Positions 43,499 to 51,769 of a DNA stretch of 64,000 bases are shown in pieces. The translations under genes were made by a program, and so were the position numbers. The first letter of the stretch is position 1; every line of letters starts with the position of its first letter. The notes under the pieces are model-generated. The model was given only the letters and a program-made list of their open reading frames with translations, made no database searches and was not told the DNA's origin. This DNA comes from T1Sed10-7 sp041686695 (lineage in GTDB: Bacteria > Actinomycetota > Nitriliruptoria > Nitriliruptorales > Nitriliruptoraceae): NCBI GenBank assembly GCA_041686695.1, contig JAWLDJ010000001.1, positions 20,481 to 84,480 of the forward strand, in the 5' to 3' direction.

Positions 43499-44607
43499 GG
43501 TCGACCCTCCTGGACCGCACGCTGGGACTCCAGGAACCGCTCCTGCCCCTTGCGCTGCAGGAAGTCGTACAGCTCCCGTTCGAGACGCACGGCGTCGTCC
43601 CGATCGATCATGCCCCGGATGCGACGGCGTTCGAGGAAGTCGTCGAAGGCCGAGCGCGTGGTGTACGCCGGGGTGTAGCCGAACTCCTCGCGCAGACGCG
43701 TCGTGTCCATCACCCGGCCGAACTGCAGCATGCGGAGCTGGTCCGGCGCGACGTCGGCCCGGCCGGAGCGGCGCAGGGCCCTGGCGAGCGCGGACACGAA
43801 GGGCAGCGGGACCGGCACGGGGACACGTCCCGCCAACCGGATCGCCTGGGAGAGGTACAGGGTGCCGGAACCGGCGACGTTGACCGTGCCCTCGGTGTCC
43901 CCGGTCGCCGCGTGGACGTGAGCGCCCACCGCATCCTGCTCGTGACAGAACTGCAGGCGCGGATCGAAACCCGCAACCGTGGGCAGCACCGGCAGCGCGA
44001 AGAAGGACTGGAAGGCGCTGTCGACCTGTGGACCGACCAGGTTCGCGAGCCGGAGGACCGTCACGGCCACGTCTCGACGCCGTCGACCGAGCGTGCGGAC
44101 GTAGCCCTCGGCCTCGCTGGCGTCCTTGCCGAAGCCCTTCCGGGGTGGGATGCCGGCGGTGGAGCTCTCGCTGAACAGCGCCGGGTCGGTGTGGGCGGAG
44201 CCGTACACAGCGCCCGTGGACTTCAGCACCACCCGTTCGAGCCGCGGGGCGGACTGGCACGCCGCCATCAGCTGCATGGTGCCGATGACGTTGTGCTCCT
44301 TCATGGAGGTCCGCCCGCCGGCAGCCCCGGGCTGCGAGGTGATCGACAGGTGGAGCACCGTGTCGATCGCCGCCGCCTCCAGCACGCGCCCGACCAGCGG
44401 GTTGCGCAGGTCGGCCCGCACGAACTCCGTGCGACGCAGCTCGTGCTGCGGCTCGCGGACGTCGATACCGACGATCTCGAGGACGTCGTCACGCTCCTCG
44501 AGGGCACGAGCGACCAGGCCGCCGAACTGACCCGCCACCCCGGTGAGCAGCACCCGCCGACCCTCGACCACGTTGCGCCTCCCATCGGCCTCGTTCGGAC
44601 CGCTCAC
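43495..44607 (-). CDS. NAD-dependent epimerase/dehydratase (extended SDR)
   Basis: 370 residues. Rossmann motif TGVAGQFGG with Gly23, Gly26 and Gly29; VGIDVREP at the end of strand 2; active-site Ser-Thr and STGAVYG (the YxxxK Lys is not obvious: GFGKDASEAEGYV lies where it is expected). The C-terminal 90 residues include a charged helical region. Resembles mycobacterial GalE2-type proteins of unknown substrate. GTG start; co-translated with the acyltransferase. Confidence 0.85.
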   Translation of the reverse strand: MSGPNEADGRRNVVEGRRVLLTGVAGQFGGLVARALEERDDVLEIVGIDVREPQHELRRTEFVRADLRNPLVGRVLEAAAIDTVLHLSITSQPGAAGGRTSMKEHNVIGTMQLMAACQSAPRLERVVLKSTGAVYGSAHTDPALFSESSTAGIPPRKGFGKDASEAEGYVRTLGRRRRDVAVTVLRLANLVGPQVDSAFQSFFALPVLPTVAGFDPRLQFCHEQDAVGAHVHAATGDTEGTVNVAGSGTLYLSQAIRLAGRVPVPVPLPFVSALARALRRSGRADVAPDQLRMLQFGRVMDTTRLREEFGYTPAYTTRSAFDDFLERRRIRGMIDRDDAVRLERELYDFLQRKGQERFLESQRAVQEGRP

Positions 44608-44676
44608 CTCAACGACCGCTGGAGCAGTGAACCGGTCCGCTGCTGCGGACGCGAGCGCCGGGAGGCCGTCACCGGC

Positions 44677-44910
44677 TCAGCTCCCGGCATCTCGGTGCAG
44701 GTCCCCATCCGCCAACTCCTCGAGGTCGAGCGTGGTCGGGTCCACGACCTGTGCCTGCAGGTACGCCTCCAGCTCACCGGCGCGGACGCGGTAGTTGCGA
44801 CCGACGCGCACCGCCGGCAGCTCACCGCTGCGGATCAGCCGGTAGATCGTCATGGTGGACACACGCAGCTGTGCCGCCACCTCGGCGACGGTCAGGAGTT
44901 GTTGCGCCAT
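44677..44910 (-). CDS. bldC: BldC-like MerR-type DNA-binding protein
   Basis: 77 residues from the ATG after GGAGGC; a long upstream extension in frame is not supported. One winged-helix domain: LLTVAEVAAQLRVSTMTIYRLIRSGELPAVRVGRNYRVRAGEL, split here only by family helices, followed by a 25-residue acidic tail. This is the length and sequence pattern of BldC and the mycobacterial Rv0500A. BldC controls development in Streptomyces; its role in other actinobacteria is less clear. Confidence 0.88.
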   Translation of the reverse strand: MAQQLLTVAEVAAQLRVSTMTIYRLIRSGELPAVRVGRNYRVRAGELEAYLQAQVVDPTTLDLEELADGDLHRDAGS

Positions 44911-44931
44911 GGAAGCCTCCGGCTGGACACC

Positions 44932-44970
44932 CATCGTACGGATCGTCACACGCCGATACTCGCGATCCGT
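44932..44970 (-). promoter_or_regulatory. Inverted repeat and -10-like box upstream of bldC
   Basis: ACGGATCG (44938-44945) and CGATCCGT (44963-44970) are perfect 8-bp inverted arms 17 nt apart. On the minus strand TACGAT (44939-44934) fits a -10 hexamer about 24 nt before the start codon and overlaps the proximal arm. Possible operator for autoregulation or another factor. Confidence 0.4.
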
Positions 44971-45138
44971 GCCCCACACCTGCGACGGACATCCCCTACC
45001 GCGTGCCCTCTGCACGCTACACCGGGCCCCTGACGTGGCTCCAGGCCACCACCAGGGACAGGTCCACCAGCACCGTCGGCTCACCCCACCAGCCCCACCA
45101 AGCACAGCAACCACGCGATGGGACCGACGCTGGAGCGC

Positions 45139-46320
45139 TCAGCGCACACCGTGGATCGGGAGCAGCTGCGCCCGCAGCGCCTCGACCGATACCTGTGCCT
45201 CCTGCACCGCCTGCTCGTGCATCGCCTCGGAGATGGTCACCGGCTCCTCGAGGAACGCGGTCGGGGGGACCTCGCCGGTCCGTTCCACCGCCAGCTCCCG
45301 CCAGCCCATCGGCGTCTCGATCGGCAGGGTGCGGCCGGACATCTCGGCGAAGGCCATCGTCCAGGCCCGGGGGACGACCCGCACGAGCTGGTAGCCGCCG
45401 CCGCCCATCGCGATCCAACGCCCCCCGGTCGTCTCATGCGCGAGGCGGTGGAGGCGGTCGTAGATCGCCGCCATGTCATCGGTGGTCAGGGCCAGGTGCG
45501 CGAGGGGGTCGCTGGCGTGGGTATCGCACCCGAGCTGGGTCACGAGCACGTCTGCATCGAAGGCGCGGACCAGCGGCTCGACGACCGCATCGAAGGCGCT
45601 GAGCCACACCTTGCCCGGGGTCCCGGGGTGCAGCGGCAGGTTGGCCGCGCTCCCCCGGGCGTTCGGCCCGCCGATGTCGTCGGCTCCACCGGTGCCGGGG
45701 AACAGGAAGCGGCCCGACTCGTGCAACGAGATCGTCAGCACCCGGGGGTCGTCAGCGAACATCAGCTCCACCCCGTCACCGTGATGGACGTCCACATCCA
45801 CGTAGGCGACCCGCTGGGCACCGTGTTCGAGCAGCCAGTCGATCGCGATGGCCGGATCGTTGTAGATGCAGAACCCGGACGCCCGGTCCGGCATCGCGTG
45901 GTGCAGGCCCCCGGCGGGGTTGAAGGCATGGTCGGCCTCCCCCTCCCACACCTGGCGTGCGGCCTCCACCGAGGCGGCACAGATCAGCAGCGACGCCGGG
46001 TGCATCCCCCGGAACGCCGGGGTGTCGCCCGGGCCGAGGCCGTAGGACGCCTCGGCTCGTGCCGTGGGGTCACGCGAGAGCCGCTTGACGGTGTCGATGA
46101 AGTCCTCGCGGTGCTGGCGCAGCAGCTCGACCTCGTCCAGCGGGCGCGGTAGGACCTCGTCGACCCCGTTGCCCAGCAACCCGATCCGACGGATCAGGTC
46201 CACGGTGAGCTCGACACGCACGGGTGCGAGCGGATGGCCCGGTCCGAGGTCGTACCCAGCGGCACGCTCGTCCCAGATCAGCGCGACCCGGCCGACAGCG
46301 TTCGGGCCCTCTCCGGCCAC
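45139..46320 (-). CDS. acuC: AcuC-like histone deacetylase-family amidohydrolase
   Basis: 393 residues of the zinc deacetylase fold. Motifs are GPGHPLAPVR, the first active-site region NPAGGLHHAMPDRASGFCIYN, metal ligands in YVDVDVHHGDGV, TISLHESGRFLFPGTG, GCDTHASDPLA and the transition-state Tyr in MGGGGYQLVRVV. AcuC deacetylates acetyl-CoA synthetase in Bacillus; the substrate here is not shown. GTG start; TAGGCT at 46388-46383 on the minus strand may be the -10. Confidence 0.88.
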   Translation of the reverse strand: MAGEGPNAVGRVALIWDERAAGYDLGPGHPLAPVRVELTVDLIRRIGLLGNGVDEVLPRPLDEVELLRQHREDFIDTVKRLSRDPTARAEASYGLGPGDTPAFRGMHPASLLICAASVEAARQVWEGEADHAFNPAGGLHHAMPDRASGFCIYNDPAIAIDWLLEHGAQRVAYVDVDVHHGDGVELMFADDPRVLTISLHESGRFLFPGTGGADDIGGPNARGSAANLPLHPGTPGKVWLSAFDAVVEPLVRAFDADVLVTQLGCDTHASDPLAHLALTTDDMAAIYDRLHRLAHETTGGRWIAMGGGGYQLVRVVPRAWTMAFAEMSGRTLPIETPMGWRELAVERTGEVPPTAFLEEPVTISEAMHEQAVQEAQVSVEALRAQLLPIHGVR

Positions 46321-46476
46321 GGGTGACTCCTCCCACGTGCTGCGAGGCCCCGCTGACGCGGAGCGCGGGACACGTCGTCACGAGCCTAGCGATGCATCGA
46401 GCAGCTCCGGGGTCCGATCCGGCAGCAGCCGATGGTCGGCACGCTCGGGATCCGCGCACCCCGGCCCCGGCGAGGA

Positions 46477-46499
46477 GGCCCGGACGCCGACGCCGGGCC
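46477..46499 (-). terminator. Hairpin after the ABC exporter operon
   Basis: GGCCCGG pairs with CCGGGCC around a 9-nt loop, 4 nt beyond the permease stop on its coding strand. No T-run. Confidence 0.6.
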
Positions 46500-46502
46500 G
46501 AC

Positions 46503-47693
46503 TCACTCGTGGCGCAGCGCCGTCACCGGATCCAGCTGTCCAGCTCGCCGGGCGGGCAGGACACCGAACACCAGGCCCACGAGCACCGACACGCCCAGGG
46601 CCAGGGCGATCGACCACCAGGTGATCTCCGCGGGGACCGGCGCGAAGGCCGCCACGACCTCGGCGAGCGCGATGCCGAGCCCCAGCCCGACGGTGCCGCC
46701 GAGGCCCGTCAGCGCCACCGCCTCGAACAGGAACTGGCGGGTGATGTCGCGGGTCCGCGCCCCCAGGGCCTTGCGGAGACCGATCTCCCGGGTCCGCTCG
46801 CTGACCGAGACCAGCATGATGTTCGACACGCCGACGCCGCCCACCAGCAGCGAGATGCCGGCGATCGCGGCCAGCACCCAGGTCAGGATCTGCAGGATGT
46901 CACCGACCACGCCGATGATCTCGTCCTGCGAGAGCACGCTGAACTCGCTCTGGTCGAGGCGCTCGGCCAGCGCGGCCTCGGCCGCCGCGCGATCCGCATC
47001 GATCCCGGCCGTCGAGGTGGCACGGATGAAGATCGCATCGACACGGGCGCTCCCGAACAGCCGCTGGGCGGCGCTGATGGGGATGATGACCTGCCGGTCC
47101 ACATCCGGCCCGAACGCGGTCGTGCCCACGCGGTCGAGGACCCCGACGACCCGGTAGCGGATCGCGCCGACCGACAGGTTCCGACCGATCGGGTCCTGAC
47201 CCGGGAAGAGGGTCTCGGCCGTCGTGGCCCCGATGACCGCGACCCGGCGGCCGGTCAGGACATCCGAGGCCCCCAGCGCCTGCCCACGGGCGATCGTCCG
47301 GTCGACGACGTCGAGGTAGTGCTCCGTCACGCCGAAGACCGTGGCGTTGAAGCGGATCCCGTCGGCCTGCACGGACTCCGCGCCGATCACGTACCCGGCC
47401 GCCCGTCCGGGGCCGCCCGGCAGCGCCCGGTCGATCCGCTCGATGTCGTCCACCTCGAAGCTGGACCGGGTGGGACCGGCCCCGAACTCGCCGTCGCCGG
47501 GCAGGACGAACAGCAGGTTGGAGCCGAGTCCCTCGATCGCGCCGGTGATCTCCGACCGGGCGCCCTGGCCGATCGCGACCAGCAGCACCACGGACATGAC
47601 GCCGATCAGGACCCCGAGGGTGGTCAGCGCCGACCGCAACCGGTTGGCACGCAGGGCCTGCATCGCGACCCGCAGGGACTCCCTGAGGCTCAC
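46503..47693 (-). CDS. MacB-like ABC transporter permease
   Basis: 396 residues, FtsX/MacB fold: N-terminal helix after ALRANRLRSALTTLGVLIG, a large extracytoplasmic MacB-type domain (residues 45-260, VIGATTAETLFPGQDPIGR), then three helices with LGARTRDITRQFLFEAV. Start overlaps the ATPase stop by 4 nt. Works with the ATPase and adaptor encoded next; the cargo is unknown. Confidence 0.92.
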   Translation of the reverse strand: MSLRESLRVAMQALRANRLRSALTTLGVLIGVMSVVLLVAIGQGARSEITGAIEGLGSNLLFVLPGDGEFGAGPTRSSFEVDDIERIDRALPGGPGRAAGYVIGAESVQADGIRFNATVFGVTEHYLDVVDRTIARGQALGASDVLTGRRVAVIGATTAETLFPGQDPIGRNLSVGAIRYRVVGVLDRVGTTAFGPDVDRQVIIPISAAQRLFGSARVDAIFIRATSTAGIDADRAAAEAALAERLDQSEFSVLSQDEIIGVVGDILQILTWVLAAIAGISLLVGGVGVSNIMLVSVSERTREIGLRKALGARTRDITRQFLFEAVALTGLGGTVGLGLGIALAEVVAAFAPVPAEITWWSIALALGVSVLVGLVFGVLPARRAGQLDPVTALRHE

Positions 47694-48391
47694 GCCGCGA
47701 CCTCGTCGACGATGAGGCCGTCCCGCAGGGCGATCCGACGTGCCGCGCGGGCGGCGATCTCACGTTCGTGGGTGATGACGACCAGCGCGGTGCCCTGCTC
47801 GGCGTGCAGTGACTCCAGCAGGACCATGACCTCCTCGCCGGTGCGGGTGTCCAGGTTGCCGGTGGGCTCGTCGGCCAGGACCAGCGCCGGCCCGGTCACC
47901 AACGCCCGAGCGATCGCCACCCGCTGCTGCTGGCCGCCGGAGAGCTCGCCTGGACGGTGGTCCAGGCGGTCGGCCAGACCGACCTGCGCCAGCGCCTCCT
48001 TGGCCCGCTCGCGACGCTCCCGCGCCGTCCCGGGACGGTAGACCAGGGGCACGATGACGTTGTCCAGCGCCGTCAGGCGCGGGAGCAGCTGGAAGGACTG
48101 GAAGACGAAGCCGATCGACCCGTTGCGCAGGGCGGCCAGTTCGGCATCCGACATCTCACGCACGTCGCGACCGTGGTAGCGCACGTGACCGCTGGTGGGC
48201 CGGTCCAACGCTCCGAGCAGGTTCAGCAACGTCGACTTCCCCGAGCCCGACGATCCGACGATCGCGACGTGTTCGCCCCGGTCGACCAGGAAGCTGACGC
48301 CGCGCAGGGCGGGCACCTCGACGTCCCGGCCGAGCCGGTAGATGCGGGTGACCTCCTCGGCCTCCAGCAGGACCGGTGCCGCGTCGCTCAC
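47690..48391 (-). CDS. ABC transporter ATP-binding protein (MacB/LolD type)
   Basis: 233 residues with Walker A GSSGSGKST, Q-loop region, signature LSGGQQQRVAIARAL, Walker B LVLADEPT and H-loop VVITHE. Overlaps both neighbours by 4 nt, giving an adaptor-ATPase-permease operon. Confidence 0.95.
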   Translation of the reverse strand: MSDAAPVLLEAEEVTRIYRLGRDVEVPALRGVSFLVDRGEHVAIVGSSGSGKSTLLNLLGALDRPTSGHVRYHGRDVREMSDAELAALRNGSIGFVFQSFQLLPRLTALDNVIVPLVYRPGTARERRERAKEALAQVGLADRLDHRPGELSGGQQQRVAIARALVTGPALVLADEPTGNLDTRTGEEVMVLLESLHAEQGTALVVITHEREIAARAARRIALRDGLIVDEVAA

Positions 48392-50061
48392 CGCAACGCC
48401 GCCCCGGCCACGCCGAGCGGTCTGTCACCGCCGGGGCCGAGCGGCCCGGCGGCGCTCGGACCCGCCGGGGTGGCAGCCTGCTCGTCGGGGGCGAGGGTGA
48501 CCTCCTGGCCGTCCTCGAGGAGTTCGACACCGGAGGTCACCACGGTGTCCCCGACCTCCAGGTCCCCACGCACCGCAGCGGTGCCGTCACCCAGCGCCAA
48601 CACGGTCACCGGCACCCGGCGAGCGACCCCATCACGCACCACGTGCACGACCTCGTCGTCACCTCGGCGCAGCAGCGCGCCGCTGGGCACGACCAGCTCA
48701 CCCTCCACCTCACGGACCTGGATCTCGACCGAGACGGTCATGCCGATGCGCAAGCTCACCTCCTCGGGCCGGTCGACCAGGCGGACGGTCACCGGGTACA
48801 GCGCCCCGCCCATGCCGGCGGTACGCGGCTCGAGGGCGATGTGGTCGACGACGCCGGCCAGCTGCGCATCGGGGAACGCATCCACCAGCACCAGCACGCT
48901 CTGGCCGACCTCCACCTCCACCACGTCCAGCTCGTCCACCTCGGCAGCGACGGTGAAGCCGTCGAGGTCGAAGATGGTGAGGATCGGCTGGCCCGCACCG
49001 ACACGCGCGCCGACGGCGGGCGGCCCCTCATCCGGTGCGCCGGTCCCACCACCGAGCAGGCCGCCGACGTCACCACCGGCGCCGCCGGGCAGGCCACCGC
49101 CGCCGAGCGAGTCGGCCAGGGAGCCGAGGTCGGTGTCGAGCCCTTCCAGCGCACCGACCCCGCCGCCGGTTGCGGCACCGCCACGGGACAGCTCGACCAC
49201 ACCGCCGGCCGGTGCGACCACCGCCAGCTCGTCCAGACGATCCTGGACGGCGGACACCGCGATCTCGGCCTGCTCTCGCTGCAGCTCGGTCGCCGCCGCC
49301 TGGGTCCGCGCCGCCTGAGCGGCCTGCGCCTGCGCGTCGGCCTCGACGTCGCCGAGCTGTGCGGACGCACTGCGGTACTCGGCCTGGGCGCTCCGCAGTC
49401 GCTGCCGGGCATCGTGCAGGGACGCTTCCAGTTCCGTGGTGTCCACCTCGACCGTGACGTCATCGGCCTCGGGGGCGGTGATCAGCTCCGGATCGACGTC
49501 GAGTTCCTCCGGCAGCTGTCCACCGAGGTCGTCGGCGAGGTCCCGCAGCGCGGCGGCGGTCGCCTCCCCGCTCTGCCTCGTCGCCGCGGTCACCGCGGTC
49601 ACCGTGTCCTCCAGCGCCTGGACCTGGTCCTCCAGCGACCCCAGCACCGGGGGGATCACCGCGTCCAGCTGTGCCCGCAAGGCACCGACCAGCGGGGCCA
49701 CGTCCAGCCCGATCCCGGCCCCACTGGCGGTCCCGGCGAAGAGCTCGGCCGACTCCACGGCGGACTCGGCCTGGGCCAGCTGCTGCTCGAGTGCCTCCGA
49801 GCGCAGGGTGAACAGCGGATCGCCGGCCTCGACGACCTCCCCGTCGGCGACCTGCAGGGTCTCGATCTCGCCGCTGGAGGGCGCACTCACGGTCGTCCGG
49901 TCGGCGGGCTCGAGGGTGCCGGCGGCCGCCACGGTCTGCACGACCGGGCCGCTGGTGACCTCGGCGCTGCCGAAGGTGACCTCCTCCTCACCCGTGCAGG
50001 CGGCGAGCAGCAGCGCCGCGGCAGCCAGTGCCACGACGCTCGGAGCGGTTCCACGGCGCAC
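48388..50061 (-). CDS. HlyD/MacA-like adaptor lipoprotein of the ABC exporter
   Basis: 557 residues from a GTG preceded by GAGGAGG. Lipoprotein signal LLLAACTGEE with Cys22. Lipoyl half-motifs at about 55-85 (VAAAGTLEPADRTTVSAPSSG) and after residue 280, a coiled-coil hairpin (110-275), then beta-barrel and membrane-proximal domains. A Gly-rich insert of about 50 residues lies between the second lipoyl part and the barrel. MacA adaptors normally meet TolC; in a bacterium without an outer membrane it would act on the outer face of the membrane or wall. Confidence 0.88.
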   Translation of the reverse strand: MRRGTAPSVVALAAAALLLAACTGEEEVTFGSAEVTSGPVVQTVAAAGTLEPADRTTVSAPSSGEIETLQVADGEVVEAGDPLFTLRSEALEQQLAQAESAVESAELFAGTASGAGIGLDVAPLVGALRAQLDAVIPPVLGSLEDQVQALEDTVTAVTAATRQSGEATAAALRDLADDLGGQLPEELDVDPELITAPEADDVTVEVDTTELEASLHDARQRLRSAQAEYRSASAQLGDVEADAQAQAAQAARTQAAATELQREQAEIAVSAVQDRLDELAVVAPAGGVVELSRGGAATGGGVGALEGLDTDLGSLADSLGGGGLPGGAGGDVGGLLGGGTGAPDEGPPAVGARVGAGQPILTIFDLDGFTVAAEVDELDVVEVEVGQSVLVLVDAFPDAQLAGVVDHIALEPRTAGMGGALYPVTVRLVDRPEEVSLRIGMTVSVEIQVREVEGELVVPSGALLRRGDDEVVHVVRDGVARRVPVTVLALGDGTAAVRGDLEVGDTVVTSGVELLEDGQEVTLAPDEQAATPAGPSAAGPLGPGGDRPLGVAGAALR

Positions 50062-50246
50062 GTTCGCCTCCTCGAGCGGTGCAGCAGCGGGACGCCGCGG
50101 CGACCGACGACCGGTCGTGCTCGCTCGGCGTTTCAGGACCACGTTGATCACGATCGCTGCACCGATCAGGTTCGGTGCCCATGGTGCCGTGTGTCGGGCC
50201 GGCCGTGGAACGTGCCGTCCCAGCGCACGTCGGGGGTACCCGCCCA

Positions 50247-50312
50247 GGCGAGCGCTTCGCTGCGCAGCTCGATCGGGTCACTCCCCCCTGGCGAGCGCTT
50301 CGCTGCGCAGCT
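50247..50312. repeat. 23-bp direct repeat, two copies, at the 3' end of proC
   Basis: ggcgagcgcttcgctgcgca plus gct occurs at 50247-50269 and 50290-50312. The second copy is the coding end of proC (LRSEALA); the first lies just beyond its stop. Each can fold into a small hairpin (AGCG-CTT-CGCT). The remainder of 50062-50277 shows no gene. Confidence 0.9.
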
Positions 50313-51090
50313 TGGCCGCCTCGATCGCATCGAGGAACGCCGCCCGGACCCCCGCGGACTCCAGGGTACGGATCGCGGCGATCGTGGTCCCACCCGGCGA
50401 GGTGACCATCTCGCGCAGTTCGACCGGGTGCTTCCCGCCATCCCGGAGCATCTTGGCGCTGCCGACCATGGTCTGGATGATCAGCTGGGTCGACACGTCG
50501 CGCGGCAGCCCGAGCAGGATCCCGGCATCGATCATGGCCTCCGCGAGCAGGAAGAAGTAGGCGGGGCCCGACCCCGAGAGCGCGGTGACCGCGTCGAGGT
50601 GCCCCTCGTCCATGCGGATCACCTGACCGACGTGCTGCAGGATCTCCTCGGCGACGTCGAGATCGCGGTCCTCGGCATGCGTCCCGCCGCTGAGCACCGA
50701 CATGGCCTCGTCGACCTGCACCGGCGTGTTGGTCATGACCCGCACCACCGGCACCTGCCCCTCGATCGTGTCCTGGATCGTGGCCGTCGTGATGCCCGCC
50801 GCCACGGAGATCACGGTCTGCGCCGGATCGAACGCGTCGCCGACCTGACCGATCACGGTGACCAGGACCTGGGGCTTGAGTGCGATCAGGACCACGTCGG
50901 CGGCCTCGATCGCGGTCCGGTTGTCGGTGGTCGCCCGGACCCCGTGCGTCGCGGCGACCTCCTGGCAGCGTGCCGGCGAGGCATCGGTGCACACGACCTG
51001 GTCGGGCCGGACCCAGGAGGACGCCAGCAGCCCACGCAGCAGCGCCTCACCGATCCGCCCGGTCCCGATGATCGCGAGCGTGCCGTCCAT
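50278..51090 (-). CDS. proC: Pyrroline-5-carboxylate reductase
   Basis: Last step of proline synthesis. 270 residues with the NADPH motif IIGTGRIGEALLRG, VVLIALKPQ, ISVAAGITTATI, VMTNTPV and SGSGPAYFFLLAEAM, and the conserved MVTSPGGTTIAAI. The final residues LRSEALARGE come from a sequence repeated after the stop. A TAGGCT box (51128-51123, minus) that begins with the ybjN stop codon could drive it; ybjN ends 35 nt upstream. Confidence 0.95.
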   Translation of the reverse strand: MDGTLAIIGTGRIGEALLRGLLASSWVRPDQVVCTDASPARCQEVAATHGVRATTDNRTAIEAADVVLIALKPQVLVTVIGQVGDAFDPAQTVISVAAGITTATIQDTIEGQVPVVRVMTNTPVQVDEAMSVLSGGTHAEDRDLDVAEEILQHVGQVIRMDEGHLDAVTALSGSGPAYFFLLAEAMIDAGILLGLPRDVSTQLIIQTMVGSAKMLRDGGKHPVELREMVTSPGGTTIAAIRTLESAGVRAAFLDAIEAAKLRSEALARGE

Positions 51091-51125
51091 GCCAGGTCCT
51101 GTCCGCCGGGTGACCGTCGAGGAGC

Positions 51126-51623
51126 CTAACCGTCGCTGTGGGGCGCCGGATCGCCGACCGGGTTGGGCGGCAGACCGGCGCTGGCACGCCAGCGTTGCTC
51201 CGCGTCGAGGTAGCTGGCGAAGCCGGTGCGCAGCACCTGGTTGAAGGTCTCGTCCGCCATGGTGAGCACCTGGCCGAGCAACTCATCGAGGGCCGCCCCG
51301 TCGAGGGCGACCAGGGGCAGCGCACCGGTCAGGATCAGATCCCCCTCGTCATCCAGCGCGAAGTGGACCGGCCCGGGACGCTGGTTGCGCTGCAGCAGGA
51401 TCCGGTAGACCTCCGCGTGCCCCTCATCGGGCACGCCCGAGAACAGCGAGGTGATCGTGAGCCGACGGTCGCCCAACTCCACCAGCAGCGGGATGGTCCG
51501 CTTCCACTCGCCCTCCAGCATCGTCATCCACCGGCCGTCACCGACCTCGGTGACCTCGAGGCCAGCCGCCGCCAGACCGTCCAACAGCACCCGGCGGGCC
51601 CGGTCGCGATCGTCCTCCACCAT
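51126..51623 (-). CDS. YbjN-domain protein
   Basis: 165 residues from the ATG after GGAGG. YbjN-like fold related to type III secretion chaperones: GLEVTEVGDGRWMTMLEGEWKRT, TITSLFSGVPDEGHAEVYRILLQRN, PVHFALDDEGDLILTGALPL. Acidic and cytoplasmic. The homologue Rv0487 follows mshA in mycobacteria. Function unknown. Divergent from pruA with 146 nt between. Confidence 0.82.
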   Translation of the reverse strand: MVEDDRDRARRVLLDGLAAAGLEVTEVGDGRWMTMLEGEWKRTIPLLVELGDRRLTITSLFSGVPDEGHAEVYRILLQRNQRPGPVHFALDDEGDLILTGALPLVALDGAALDELLGQVLTMADETFNQVLRTGFASYLDAEQRWRASAGLPPNPVGDPAPHSDG

Positions 51624-51769
51624 GACGCCTCCGGATGGCAGCCGGTTGTTAGGGTCGTCCCGTCCACGCCGACGTGGCCTGGCGAGCGGCCGCCGGCGCT
51701 GCGAGACTAACGGGCAGCGGGGCGGTGACCGCTGCCCGGCCGGACGACCAGCGACGACGGAGCCACACG

